Below, one piece after another: positions 8,131 to 16,420 of a stretch of DNA of 64,000 nucleotides (positions within the stretch are counted from its first letter, which is position 1; every line of letters begins with the position of its first letter). A model generated the notes under the pieces. That model did no database searches and had not been told where the DNA came from. It saw only the letters and a list, made by a program, of their open reading frames with translations. Source of the stretch: Sphingomonas sp. (GTDB lineage: Bacteria; Pseudomonadota; Alphaproteobacteria; Sphingomonadales; Sphingomonadaceae); assembly GCA_017418975.1 (NCBI GenBank), contig JAFOMG010000028.1:124001-188000 (forward strand), read 5' to 3'. Both the position numbers and the translations under genes were made by a program.

Positions 8131-8649
8131 ATGCACGCGCAGCCCATTCATCCCAATCCGCTCTATCAGCTCATCCCGATCGCGATCATCCTGGTGGTGC
8201 TCGCGCTGCGCTTCCGCCGGCTCACCCGCGAGCGGCCGCTGCGGATCGAGCGGCTGTGGATCGTGCCCGCGCTCTACCTGGCGATCACTGGCTTCACCTT
8301 CTGGAACATCCCGCCCGCGCCGATGACCTGGGCGGCGGCCGCCGCCGCCCTGCTCGCCGGCGCCGCGCTCGGCTGGCAGCGCGGCCGGATGATGCAGATC
8401 ACGGTGAATCCGGAGACGCACGAGATCTCGCAGCGGGGCTCGCTCGCCGCGATGGCGTTCATCCTCGCGCTCGTCCTCATCCGCTCGCTTGCCCGCAATG
8501 CCGAGACGCTCGGCATTCCCGGCGTGCATTTCGACGTGATGGCGATGACCGATGTGCTGATCGCCTTCGCGCTCGGCATGCTGACGCTGCAGCGGGTGGA
8601 GATGTTCCTGCGCGCCCGCCGCCTGCTCGAGCAGGCGCGCGCCGGATGA
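8131..8649 (+). CDS. CcdC-like / DUF1453 family membrane protein
   Basis: 172 residues with about four membrane helices: IPIAIILVVLALRFR, LWIVPALYLAITGFTFW, an Ala-rich segment, and two near the C-terminus. A conserved loop with GWQRGRMMQITVNPETHEI after the third helix matches the CcdC/DUF1453 family as I remember it. Function in these bacteria is unknown. A GGGGG ribosome site precedes the ATG. An unusually AT-rich stretch just upstream (8075-8105, with TTATATAGATC) is the likely promoter. Its stop overlaps the next methyltransferase gene (ATGA). Confidence 0.7.
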   Translation: MHAQPIHPNPLYQLIPIAIILVVLALRFRRLTRERPLRIERLWIVPALYLAITGFTFWNIPPAPMTWAAAAAALLAGAALGWQRGRMMQITVNPETHEISQRGSLAAMAFILALVLIRSLARNAETLGIPGVHFDVMAMTDVLIAFALGMLTLQRVEMFLRARRLLEQARAG

Positions 8650-9236
8650 GGCGCCACGCCCCGGCTGCCGCGCGGAATCGCGATCCGATCGCCGCGGTGC
8701 TGGCGGAGGAGCTGCCGGCTTCCGGCCATGTCCTCGAGATCGCCAGCGGCAGCGGCGAGCATTGCGCCTTCTTCGCCGGGCGCTTTCCCGGGCTGATCTG
8801 GCAGCCCAGCGATCCCGATGCCGATGCGCTGGCCTCGATCGCGGACTGGTGCGCGGGGCTGGCCAATGTCCGCCCGCCGCTGGAGATCGATGCGGCCTCG
8901 GCCGCTTTCCCGGCGGCGGATGCGATCCTGTGCGTCAACATGGTCCATATCAGCCCCTGGGAAGCCACGCTCGGGCTGCTGGCGGGGGCGGGCAGGGCGC
9001 TGGGCCCGGGCGCGCCGTTGATCCTCTACGGTCCCTATTTCCGCGATACCGTGGAGACCGCACCCAGCAACCTCGCCTTCGACATCGACCTGCGCTCTCG
9101 TAATCCGGCGTGGGGCCTGCGTCATCTGGAAGAGGTCGATCATGAAGCGATGGCTCGCGAATTTGAGCCCGCCCGGTTGGTCGAGATGCCCGCCAACAAT
9201 ATCACCCGGGTCTATCGCAAGGGGCGCGGCGCTTGA
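8646..9236 (+). CDS. DUF938 family SAM-dependent methyltransferase
   Basis: 196 residues. The SAM-binding motif I is HVLEIASGSGEHCAFFAG near residue 27, followed by WQPSDPDADALASI and CVNMVHISPWEAT, as in the DUF938 proteins. LILYGPYFRD near the middle and the C-terminal NNITRVYRK also fit. The substrate of this family is not established. The ATG overlaps the preceding stop, so it is co-translated with the CcdC-like gene. Confidence 0.85.
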   Translation: MRRHAPAAARNRDPIAAVLAEELPASGHVLEIASGSGEHCAFFAGRFPGLIWQPSDPDADALASIADWCAGLANVRPPLEIDAASAAFPAADAILCVNMVHISPWEATLGLLAGAGRALGPGAPLILYGPYFRDTVETAPSNLAFDIDLRSRNPAWGLRHLEEVDHEAMAREFEPARLVEMPANNITRVYRKGRGA

Positions 9237-9300
9237 AAACGGCCATTTGCGGGTATTACGGATGGCCGGCCATCGCGCCGACCATGAGAGCAGATTGCCC

Positions 9301-9615
9301 ATGAGAGTTCGACATATCCTCGGCCGATGGACGAAGCGCGAGGAAGACGCCCTTCGCGATCAGTTTCATGGCAGGACAGTTGGCGATCGCTTTCATGGTT
9401 TGCGGCAATCCGAGCGCAATGAAGCGAAGCTCTTTCTTCTGGCGCTTGCTCCAGCGATTTTGATCGGCCCGTTCATCGGAAAATGGTCCGAGGCTTCTCT
9501 CGCAGGCAAATCGATTTTGGCGGTGACCGGCCTGTGGATGATCGGCGTTTTCTTGATGGGTGGATATCTGTTGTTCAGGTCGATCCATCGGGCCTCGCAT
9601 GGCCGATCTGACTGA
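9301..9615 (+). CDS. small two-helix membrane protein, hypothetical
   Basis: 104 residues: a charged N-terminal half (RWTKREEDALRDQFHGR) and two hydrophobic helices (AKLFLLALAPAILIGPF and SILAVTGLWMIGVFLMGGYL). No family recognised. Codon use is less GC-rich than its neighbours. An earlier in-frame ATG at 9262 is possible; the chosen one follows a plausible spacer. Moderate confidence that it is a real gene. Confidence 0.5.
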   Translation: MRVRHILGRWTKREEDALRDQFHGRTVGDRFHGLRQSERNEAKLFLLALAPAILIGPFIGKWSEASLAGKSILAVTGLWMIGVFLMGGYLLFRSIHRASHGRSD

Positions 9616-9802
9616 AAGCTGACGGCCCGCCTGCCATGCAAGTGGAGAAATGGCACCGCGGTTGACCAGGAACATGGTCCATATCGTGCCCGGCCCGGTG
9701 CATCGAGACCGGGCCCCGGCCTTTGCCGGGGAACAGGAAAGCCCCCGGCCACCAATGTCGATCTGTCCTGGCCCGTCCCTTCCGGGGAGGGGAGCGGCGG
9801 GA

Positions 9803-10711
9803 TCACACCGGCTCCATCTCCGCGCTGGTCACGGCCGGATCCGGGATCCCGCGCCGCCGCTCGCGCCACACGATGTAGAGCCCGCTCGCGATGATCACCG
9901 GCGCGCCCAGCCAGGTCCAGGCGCTCGGCCACATGCCGAAGATCGCCCAGCCATAGAGCGTGCCCCAGATCAGGCTGGAATAGTCCATCGGCACCACCGC
10001 GCTCACCGGCGCGTGCTTAACCGACCCGGTCAGCGCCAGCTGGCCGACGCCGCCGATCAGTCCGATCCCGACCAGCATCGCCCAGGTCACCGGGTCATGC
10101 GCCTTGAACGCGAAGGCATAGGGGATCGCCAGCACCGGCACGGAAAGGACCGAGAACCAGAACACCGTCGTCCCCGTCGCCTCGGTCTTGCCGATCTGGC
10201 GCAGCAGGATCGCCACGATCGCCACGAACAGCGCGGCGAGCAGCCCCACCATCGCCCCGAAAGCGGGGATGTGCGTGCTCCCCGGCTGCGCGACGATCAG
10301 CACGCCGGCGAACCCCGCGATCACCGCGCCCCAGCGGTGCCGGCCGGTCGGCTCCTTGAGCAGCACCGCGCCCAGGATCGTCGCGAAGATCGGCACGGTG
10401 AACTGGAAGGTCACCGCCTCGGCCAGCGGCAGCAGCAGCACCGCGCCGAAGGTGAAGACCATGCCGGTCAGCCCCACCGCGGTGCGCGAGACGTGCGCGC
10501 CGAAGCGCCGCGTCCGGATCGATCCCAGGCCGGGGCCCGCCGCCACCCATGCGGTCACCAGCGGCACTGCCCAGAGCTGGCGGTGGAACATCGTCTCGAC
10601 CAGTCCGGCGCCGCGCATCTCGGCCAGCTTGATCAGCGCCGACATGGTCGCGAGGCAGGCGACCGCGAACAATCGCAGCAAGATGCCCTTCAATATCTGA
10701 TCGCCCTGCAC
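9803..10711 (-). CDS. EamA/DMT family transporter
   Basis: 302 residues, ten predicted membrane helices arranged as two EamA repeats, typical of drug/metabolite exporters. The first repeat has FTFGAVLLLPLAEAVTFQFT and PIFATILGAVLLKEP, with the conserved Glu-Pro at its end; the second has APVSAVVPMDYSSLIWGTLYG. Substrate cannot be told. I prefer the GTG start (VQGDQILKGILLRL); the longer frame adds a Pro-rich segment that falls in an intergenic repeat. Small GC hairpins between 9690 and 9790 may terminate it. Confidence 0.85.
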   Translation of the reverse strand: MQGDQILKGILLRLFAVACLATMSALIKLAEMRGAGLVETMFHRQLWAVPLVTAWVAAGPGLGSIRTRRFGAHVSRTAVGLTGMVFTFGAVLLLPLAEAVTFQFTVPIFATILGAVLLKEPTGRHRWGAVIAGFAGVLIVAQPGSTHIPAFGAMVGLLAALFVAIVAILLRQIGKTEATGTTVFWFSVLSVPVLAIPYAFAFKAHDPVTWAMLVGIGLIGGVGQLALTGSVKHAPVSAVVPMDYSSLIWGTLYGWAIFGMWPSAWTWLGAPVIIASGLYIVWRERRRGIPDPAVTSAEMEPV

Positions 10712-10807
10712 GCCGGAGCCTTTGCGGCAGGGGGGCGCCGGCGGCAACCCTGGGTCAAGCCGCAATCGGCAAGCCCCGGATCCCCGCCCGCGCGGGGATG
10801 GCCGAAA

Positions 10808-11491
10808 TCATCGCAAGGGCCGGGTCGGGTTCTCGACCCAAAGCATCGACGGATAGACCTGCTCGAACTGTGCCGGGGACAGCGCCGCGACCGCCGCGAG
10901 CGCGGCCAGCCCCGCGTCGCACGACGCCGCCGGTTTCGCTTCCGCCGGGTTGACCGCCCGGCCGGCGGGATGGTCGCGTGCCGCCGCCGCGGCCTCCCAC
11001 AGCGCGATGTTCTGCCGGAGATAGAGTTCGCGCAGGTCCGGCGCGAACCAGGCGGCATCGTCGAGCGGATCGGCGAAATAGGCATCGCACCGCTCGGGCG
11101 AGGTCGCCGCGAGCTTGCCCGCCAGCGCGGTCTCCGCTGCCAGATAGGCGCGCAGCCGCGGTGCCGGCGCCTGGGCCAAGCCGGCGCGGTGACGCCGCGT
11201 CGCCTCGCTGACGAAGGTGCCTGCCGCCTGCTGGATGTCCTGCGGCCCGCCGCCCGCCCGCGCGCGCTCGGCCACCACTGCCTTGAGCGCTTCGAACTCC
11301 TCCGGGAAGGTCTGCTTGATCGTCGCGCTCAACAGCCCGCCGGGACGGTCGGCAAGCAGCTCGCGCTCCACCGCGGCCGGATCGGTGAGGGGATTTCGCG
11401 GCCCGGTGCGCGGCAGCTGGGTGATCGCCATCGCCGCCAGCCCGAGCGCCACCACCCCCAGCGCCACGATCCGCCAACGCCTGCCCATCAT
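10808..11491 (-). CDS. membrane-anchored periplasmic protein, hypothetical
   Basis: 227 residues with one N-terminal helix (IVALGVVALGLAAMAITQL) after MMGRRWR, then a soluble Ala-rich helical part with two cysteines (SPERCDAYF and AASCDAGL). No family recognised. The start is preceded by GAGGG about 8 nt upstream; further upstream the frame runs into repeats. It is transcribed away from proS and ends 96 nt before the EamA gene, with which it may share a transcript. Confidence 0.65.
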   Translation of the reverse strand: MMGRRWRIVALGVVALGLAAMAITQLPRTGPRNPLTDPAAVERELLADRPGGLLSATIKQTFPEEFEALKAVVAERARAGGGPQDIQQAAGTFVSEATRRHRAGLAQAPAPRLRAYLAAETALAGKLAATSPERCDAYFADPLDDAAWFAPDLRELYLRQNIALWEAAAAARDHPAGRAVNPAEAKPAASCDAGLAALAAVAALSPAQFEQVYPSMLWVENPTRPLR

Positions 11492-11526
11492 CCACGCATC
11501 CCTCGAACCGTTCGCCCGGTTCCTGG

Positions 11527-11566
11527 CCGAGCAGCCCTGCCACTGGCCGAGCAGCCGTGCCACTGG
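11527..11566. repeat. tandem 20-bp repeat, two copies
   Basis: CCGAGCAGCCCTGCCACTGG followed directly by the same 20 bp with one change (C to G). It lies between the divergent hypothetical gene and proS, just before the conserved CAATGTAGGATT box. No function is evident. Confidence 0.7.
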
Positions 11567-11693
11567 CAATGTAGGATTTTCGCTGGCACTGCCATGCGGG
11601 CGGGCTTTGCCGCCCGCCATGCCCCGCTGCGCCGCCGCGCGCTTGCGGGGAGTGTCAAGCGATTCAACGAATCGCGCAACCATAAGGTTGAAC
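11566..11693 (+). promoter_or_regulatory. composite upstream element of proS (copy A)
   Basis: Two blocks. Block 1 begins GCAATGTAGGATTTTCGCTG (11566-11585). Block 2 (11659-11691) contains two inverted repeats, GATTCAACGAATC and CAACCATAAGGTTG, separated by 3 nt. The same two blocks, with the same spacing between the inverted repeats, precede the saccharopine dehydrogenase-like gene on the other strand (21803-21944). GATTC and GAATC are both GANTC, the CcrM methylation site of alphaproteobacteria. Between the blocks lies a GGGCGG hairpin. Likely a promoter or leader element. Confidence 0.5.
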
Positions 11694-11739
11694 ATCGGCT
11701 CGCTTGCGGCGGGCCGGCCACGCATTTAGAGGCACGGCC

Positions 11740-13272
11740 ATGATCAAGCATGCGCTCAACGTCACCCGCGAAGCCAATTTCGCCGAATGGTATCAGACCG
11801 TCATCACCGAGGCCGACATGGCCGAGGAGAGCGGCGTGCGCGGCTGCATGGTCATCCGGCCGTGGGGCTATGGCATCTGGGAGCGGATCCAGCGCCTGCT
11901 CGACGATCGCATCAAGGCGACCGGCCACGAGAATTGCTATTTCCCGCTGTTCATCCCGCTCTCCTATTTCGAGAAGGAGGCCGAGCATGTCGACGGCTTC
12001 GCCAAGGAGATGGCGGTCGTCACCCATCACCGGCTGATCCACAAGGACGGCAGGATGATCCCCGATCCCGAGGCGAAGCTGGAGGAGCCGCTGGTCGTGC
12101 GCCCCACGTCGGAGACGGTGATCGGCGCCGCGTTCAGCCGCTGGATCCAGTCGTGGCGCGACCTGCCCGTGCTGATCAACCAATGGGCGAACGTCGTCCG
12201 CTGGGAGATGCGCACCCGCATGTTCCTGCGCACCGCCGAGTTCCTCTGGCAGGAAGGGCACACCGCCCATGCCAGCGTCGAGGAAGCGCGCGAAGAGACG
12301 ATGAAGATGCTCGAAGTCTATCGCAGCTTCGCCGAGGAATGCGTGGCGATGCCGGTGATCGCCGGCGAGAAGCCCGAGAATGAGCGCTTCCCCGGCGCGG
12401 TCTCGACCTACAGCATCGAGGCGATGATGCAGGACGGCAAGGCGCTCCAGGCGGGCACCTCGCACTTCCTCGGCACCACTTTCTCGAGCGCGCAGGACAT
12501 CAAGTTCCAGAATTCGGAAGGCCAGCTCGAGCTGGCCCAGACGACGAGCTGGGGCATGTCGACTCGCATGATCGGCGGGCTGATCATGACGCATGGCGAC
12601 GATGACGGCCTGCGCGTGCCGCCGCGCATCGCGCCCTGGCAGGTGGTGATCGTGCCGATGCTGCGCGACAATGACGAGGACGCCGCGCTGATCGACTATT
12701 GCAAGGGCATCCAGCAGGAACTGTCGAAGCAACATGCGTTCGGCGAGCCGGTCCGCGCGCTGCTCGATCTGCGTGCCGCCAAGGCGGTCACCAAGCGCTG
12801 GGGCTGGATCAAGAAGGGGGCGCCGCTCGTCGTCGAGGTCGGCGGGCGCGACATGGCGGGCGGCAACGTCTCGGTCATTCTCCGCACCGATCTCTACAAG
12901 GAGGACGGCAAGCTCAACTCGGCCATTGTCGGGCGCGACGCCTTTCTCGCCGATGCGGTCGGCCAGCTCGAAGCCGTGCAGAAGGCGCTGTACGACGAAG
13001 CCAGGGCGCGCACCGATGCGAGCATCGTCCGCGACGTGACCGATTTTGCGGGGCTCGAGGCTTATTTCGAGGGCGCGGGCAAGTTCCCCGGCTGGGTAGA
13101 GGTCGAATGGGCCAGGCCGGGCGGCGCCGATCTCGACAAGGTGGTCGAGCGGTTGAAGGCGCTGAAGCTCACCTTCCGCAACGTGCCGAACGATGCGACG
13201 CCCGCCACCGGCACCTGCATCTTCACCGGCGCGCCCGCGGTCGAGCGCATCCTGGTGGCGCGTGCATATTGA
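11740..13272 (+). CDS. proS: prolyl-tRNA synthetase, short (eukaryote/archaeon-like) type
   Basis: Charges tRNA-Pro. 510 residues, beginning MIKHALNVTREANFAEWY; the 37 earlier in-frame residues are upstream element, not protein. Class II motifs are visible: motif 2 RWEMRTRMFLRTAEFLWQEG near residue 150 and GTSHFLGTTFSSAQDI near 245. The C-terminal anticodon-binding domain starts around PPRIAPWQVVIVP. The large insertion domain of the bacterial long type is absent, and the C-terminus carries the short extra domain seen in this alphaproteobacterial form. AGAGG lies 8 nt before the ATG. Confidence 0.95.
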   Translation: MIKHALNVTREANFAEWYQTVITEADMAEESGVRGCMVIRPWGYGIWERIQRLLDDRIKATGHENCYFPLFIPLSYFEKEAEHVDGFAKEMAVVTHHRLIHKDGRMIPDPEAKLEEPLVVRPTSETVIGAAFSRWIQSWRDLPVLINQWANVVRWEMRTRMFLRTAEFLWQEGHTAHASVEEAREETMKMLEVYRSFAEECVAMPVIAGEKPENERFPGAVSTYSIEAMMQDGKALQAGTSHFLGTTFSSAQDIKFQNSEGQLELAQTTSWGMSTRMIGGLIMTHGDDDGLRVPPRIAPWQVVIVPMLRDNDEDAALIDYCKGIQQELSKQHAFGEPVRALLDLRAAKAVTKRWGWIKKGAPLVVEVGGRDMAGGNVSVILRTDLYKEDGKLNSAIVGRDAFLADAVGQLEAVQKALYDEARARTDASIVRDVTDFAGLEAYFEGAGKFPGWVEVEWARPGGADLDKVVERLKALKLTFRNVPNDATPATGTCIFTGAPAVERILVARAY

Positions 13273-13298
13273 ACGCCCGATCGTCGTCCGGACCCTGC

Positions 13299-13328
13299 CC
13301 GTCACCCCGGCTTTCGCCGGGATGACGG
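13299..13328 (+). terminator. hairpin after proS
   Basis: CCGTCACCCCGGC, loop TTTC, GCCGGGATGACGG: a 13-bp stem with one mismatch. There is no T tract, so it is either a weak terminator or one of the GTCATCCC-type intergenic repeats seen elsewhere in the window. Confidence 0.4.
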
Positions 13329-13332
13329 CCTG

Positions 13333-13935
13333 ATGCGCACGCTCTTCGCCACCCTGCTCTACGAGCAGCCGCTCGGCGATCCCGATCTCCTGGGGGCGCT
13401 GGAGCAGTCGTGCCTCCAGCTGGCCGAGGACGACATGGCCGGCCGCCGCTGGTGCCGCGAGCATGGGTATCGCGGCTATACCAGCTATGCCTCGCTCGAC
13501 GACCTGCCGATCCGCGACCCCAATTTCGCGGATCTCAAGCGTCTGCTCGACCGGCATGTCGCGAAATTCGCCAGGGCCTGCGCCTTCGATCTGCAGGGCA
13601 GGAAGCTCAAGCTCGACAGCCTCTGGGTGAACGTGCTCGACGGCAAGGGCGGGCATGGCGCGCACATCCATCCGCACAGCGCCGTCTCCGGCACGCTCTA
13701 TGTCGTGCTGCCCAAGGGTTCGCGGGGCCTCAAGCTGGAGGATCCGCGCCATGCCATGATGATGGCGGCGCCGCCGCGCCTCGAAGACGCGCCGGAGGCA
13801 ATGCAGGGCTTTGTCGAGATCCTGCCCGAACCCGGCACGGTGCTGTTGTGGGAAAGCTGGCTGCGCCACGAGGTTCCTCCCGGCTCGGGCAGGGCGCCGC
13901 GGATCAGCATCAGCTTCAACTATCGCTGGGGATGA
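13333..13935 (+). CDS. putative 2OG-Fe(II) oxygenase, TIGR02466-like
   Basis: 200 residues of a conserved hypothetical family with a double-stranded beta-helix fold. The likely iron ligands are in HGAHIHPHSAVSGTLYV, and the distal histidine in LLWESWLRHEVPPGSG; the closing RISISFNYRWG supplies the 2-oxoglutarate arginine. It starts RTLFATLLYEQPL, as in the family. Substrate unknown. Follows proS after 60 nt. Confidence 0.8.
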   Translation: MRTLFATLLYEQPLGDPDLLGALEQSCLQLAEDDMAGRRWCREHGYRGYTSYASLDDLPIRDPNFADLKRLLDRHVAKFARACAFDLQGRKLKLDSLWVNVLDGKGGHGAHIHPHSAVSGTLYVVLPKGSRGLKLEDPRHAMMMAAPPRLEDAPEAMQGFVEILPEPGTVLLWESWLRHEVPPGSGRAPRISISFNYRWG

Positions 13936-14013
13936 CGGGCGTCCGCCTGGTGACGCGGAACGGCCAGGGTATATTTCGGAGAGCCGAACGGCATCGCTAC
14001 CGGGAGCGCGGTC

Positions 14014-14607
14014 ATGCAACTTCCTGCCCTTGTGCTGAGCCTGTTGGTGACCTCCGCTTCGGCGCAGGGCTATGATGTCACGGCAACCGGCAAGCTCGTC
14101 GACAAGGGCAGCTGCTACAGCTTCCAGGTGCCGGCCGGATGGAAAGTCGTGGCGGGAAATCCCATTCCCCTGCTCGTCTCCGCGCCGCCCGGGAAACGCC
14201 CCGTTTCGCTGCAGACCCTGCCAAAGGGAATTGCGACGCTGGCGATCGGCCGGCGATCCGCCGAGGCGAAATCGATCGAGGAGTTGATGGCGCTGCGGCG
14301 GCGGGCAAATCCATTCTCCTCGACGCGCACCGTCTCCTATCCATCGGCCACGGGCATCGCGAGAGCCGTCGCGGCACGGTGGACGGACGATGCCAACGAG
14401 CCGGGCGAGGAAACCATCGCGCTGTTCTTCGTGTTTCGAGGGCAGCCCTTCGCAGCCTATCTGAGCTTCTATCGGAGCGATCGAAGGCGCAGCCAATATC
14501 CGATGGCGCTCGACCGGCTTCTCCACAGCCTGCGGCCCCTGGCCGGTTCCGCCGGGTGCGCGCTCCCGGCCGGGCACGGGAGCGCGCGGGGAAGCGGCGG
14601 CGGATGA
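14014..14607 (+). CDS. secreted hypothetical protein
   Basis: 197 residues with a signal peptide (LPALVLSLLVTSASAQG). The mature part begins YDVTATGKLVDKGSCYSFQVP and resembles exported proteins with a PsbP/DUF1795-like sandwich (FQVPAGWKVV, then a late FVFRGQPFAAYLSFYRS), but this is only a resemblance. Two cysteines. GGGAGCG precedes the start. The stop overlaps the pectinesterase start (ATGA). Confidence 0.65.
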   Translation: MQLPALVLSLLVTSASAQGYDVTATGKLVDKGSCYSFQVPAGWKVVAGNPIPLLVSAPPGKRPVSLQTLPKGIATLAIGRRSAEAKSIEELMALRRRANPFSSTRTVSYPSATGIARAVAARWTDDANEPGEETIALFFVFRGQPFAAYLSFYRSDRRRSQYPMALDRLLHSLRPLAGSAGCALPAGHGSARGSGGG

Positions 14608-15605
14608 TTGCGCGGCGCACCTTGCTCGCCGGCACGCTGATGCTGCCGGTGGCGGCGCGGGCTGGCGCGCCCTGGGATGCGGTGGTCGATCCCGCCACCG
14701 GCACGCTCGCCGCCGCGCTGGCGCGGGCCGAACGGGCGGGGCGCCCCTTTCGCATCCTGCTCGGGCCCGGCATCTTCACCGAGAAGCTGACGGTGCGCGC
14801 GCCCGGCCTCACTCTCCAGGGCAGTCCCGGCACGATCCTCCAATATGGCACCGCGGCCGGCACGGCGAAGCCTGGCGGCGGCAGCTGGGGGACCGGCGGA
14901 TCGGGGACGCTCACCATCGCCGCGCCCGGCGTGACGCTGCGCGGCCTCACCATCGCCAACAGCTTCGACTATATCGGCGCGCGGCGCGACGGCGCCGGCA
15001 ACGGCGCGCAGGCAGTGGCGCTGGCGGTGGCCCGCGAGGCGGACCGCACCATCATCGATCGCTGCGTGCTGCTCGGCTATCAGGACAGCTTCTACCTCCA
15101 GGCCCGCACCCTGGTCGCCGATAGCCGCATCGTCGGCGGAGTGGACTTCATCTTCGGCGGCGCCGCGGCCTGGTTCGAGCGCTGCGAGCTCGTCACGCGC
15201 TATGTCCCGAACGCGGACGGCTTCGGCTATGTCGCCGCGCCCAGCACCCCGGCCTCGCAGGAATTCGGCCTGGTATTTTCCCGTTGCCGCCTCCGCCGCG
15301 AAGCGGAGGTGCCGGATGGCTCGACCTGGCTCGGCCGCCCCTGGCGTGCCGGCGGCAACATGGCGCTCACCGGCCAGGCGGCGTTCCTCCATTGCTGGAT
15401 GGACGCCCATGTCCGCCGCCAGGGCTGGACCTGGATGGGCTACAAGGGGCCCGACGGCGAGCCGCGCCGCCTGACCCCGCCCGAGGCGCGGCTGTGGGAA
15501 TTCGCGAGCGCCGGGCCGGGCGCGGGGCCCGCCGGAGTCGATCGGCGGCTGCTGACGGCGGAGGCGGCGAAGCGCTTCACCCGGGCCAATGTGATCGGGT
15601 TCTAG
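14604..15605 (+). CDS. pectinesterase family protein, exported
   Basis: 333 residues. Family: carbohydrate esterase 8, right-handed beta-helix, which demethylates pectin. A twin-arginine-like signal (IARRTLLAGTLMLPVAARA) is followed by the helix. Active-site motifs are present: GYQDSFYLQ near residue 160 (first Asp), GGVDFIFGGAAAWFE near 178 (second Asp, nucleophile) and WLGRPWRAGGN near 250 (substrate Arg and Trp). It overlaps the preceding secreted protein by 4 nt. No other pectin genes are near, so its true substrate may differ. Confidence 0.88.
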   Translation: MIARRTLLAGTLMLPVAARAGAPWDAVVDPATGTLAAALARAERAGRPFRILLGPGIFTEKLTVRAPGLTLQGSPGTILQYGTAAGTAKPGGGSWGTGGSGTLTIAAPGVTLRGLTIANSFDYIGARRDGAGNGAQAVALAVAREADRTIIDRCVLLGYQDSFYLQARTLVADSRIVGGVDFIFGGAAAWFERCELVTRYVPNADGFGYVAAPSTPASQEFGLVFSRCRLRREAEVPDGSTWLGRPWRAGGNMALTGQAAFLHCWMDAHVRRQGWTWMGYKGPDGEPRRLTPPEARLWEFASAGPGAGPAGVDRRLLTAEAAKRFTRANVIGF

Positions 15606-15693
15606 GCGGGAACTTGCAATGTAGGATTGCGTCTGTTTCCGTGGTTGCGCCGGGAATCGGCCGGCCGCTCTTTGGAATGCTGGAAATACAGGC

Positions 15694-16026
15694 TTAGCGG
15701 ATCACCAGGGTCAGCTGGCGCACCAGGCTCCGCTCGATCGGATCATCGAACCGGCAGCCGATATGCGCCCCGTCGTTCCAGACGATGGTCGCCGGCACGG
15801 GCAGGTCGTCGCGCAGGTTGAGCCATACCTTGTCGCCCGCGCGGTGCGGGGCCGCGCAGGCGAGGCGGCAGCCATAGACCGAGAGATCGTGGAGCATCGC
15901 CTCGATCGGCTTGTTGCCGCGCTTCGTCACGGTGGCGCGAGTGACGAGGATACGGTGACGCGTCGCCGCGCGCTGTTCGACGAGCGCGGGAGTCACGGTC
16001 CGATATTGCGAGAATTTGGTCGCCAT
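15694..16026 (-). CDS. PilZ domain protein
   Basis: 110 residues, a single PilZ domain. The c-di-GMP-binding arginines would be in RAATRHRILVTRATV (RxxxR) and the DLSVYGCRLAC stretch stands where D/NxSxxG is expected. Such proteins are cytosolic c-di-GMP receptors for motility or polysaccharide control. GGAGAGAG precedes the ATG. Monocistronic, between the pectinesterase and the glpD pair. Confidence 0.88.
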   Translation of the reverse strand: MATKFSQYRTVTPALVEQRAATRHRILVTRATVTKRGNKPIEAMLHDLSVYGCRLACAAPHRAGDKVWLNLRDDLPVPATIVWNDGAHIGCRFDDPIERSLVRQLTLVIR

Positions 16027-16084
16027 CTCTCTCCGCCCCGGAACGACCCTGCCGCGGACGGTTTAACAAGCACTTAAGGCGATC

Positions 16085-16420
16085 CTAAGGGGTAGCGCTC
16101 AAGGTAGAGGCGGCTGGCGCAGGTGACGACCACCATTGCATCACGCCGGGCCGTTGCGGCTTCCGGGCGCAGACGCGGAAGTCGCCATAGACGCTGGCGT
16201 TGAACAGATTGCCGGTCGGCAACCAGAGCCCGCGGACATTGGCCGGCAATTGGTCGAGCGACAGATCCTCATCGGCATCGATGCCGAGAATGCGCTTCGT
16301 GCCCACCACCCAGATACGCACCGCCGAATTGCCGTTCGAGGCGAACAGCCGGCCATGGACTGTGCGGCAGAGCATCGGAGGGCCGCCGGCCAGGGCCATG
16401 GCCAGCAGGGTGGCGATCAT
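16085..16420 (-). CDS. small exported protein coupled to glpD, unknown
   Basis: 111 residues. A short hydrophobic start (IATLLAMALAGGPP) acts as signal peptide; the mature part has two cysteines (MLCRTVHGRL, FRVCARKPQ) and several Trp. No family recognised. The ATG overlaps the glpD stop by 4 nt, so it is translated from the glpD message. Confidence 0.65.
   Translation of the reverse strand: MIATLLAMALAGGPPMLCRTVHGRLFASNGNSAVRIWVVGTKRILGIDADEDLSLDQLPANVRGLWLPTGNLFNASVYGDFRVCARKPQRPGVMQWWSSPAPAASTLSATP

Noticed and set aside
11488..14577. A minus-strand open frame of about 1030 codons opposite proS and following genes
   Set aside because: Low-complexity shadow; the plus strand carries clear proS, oxygenase and secreted-protein genes.
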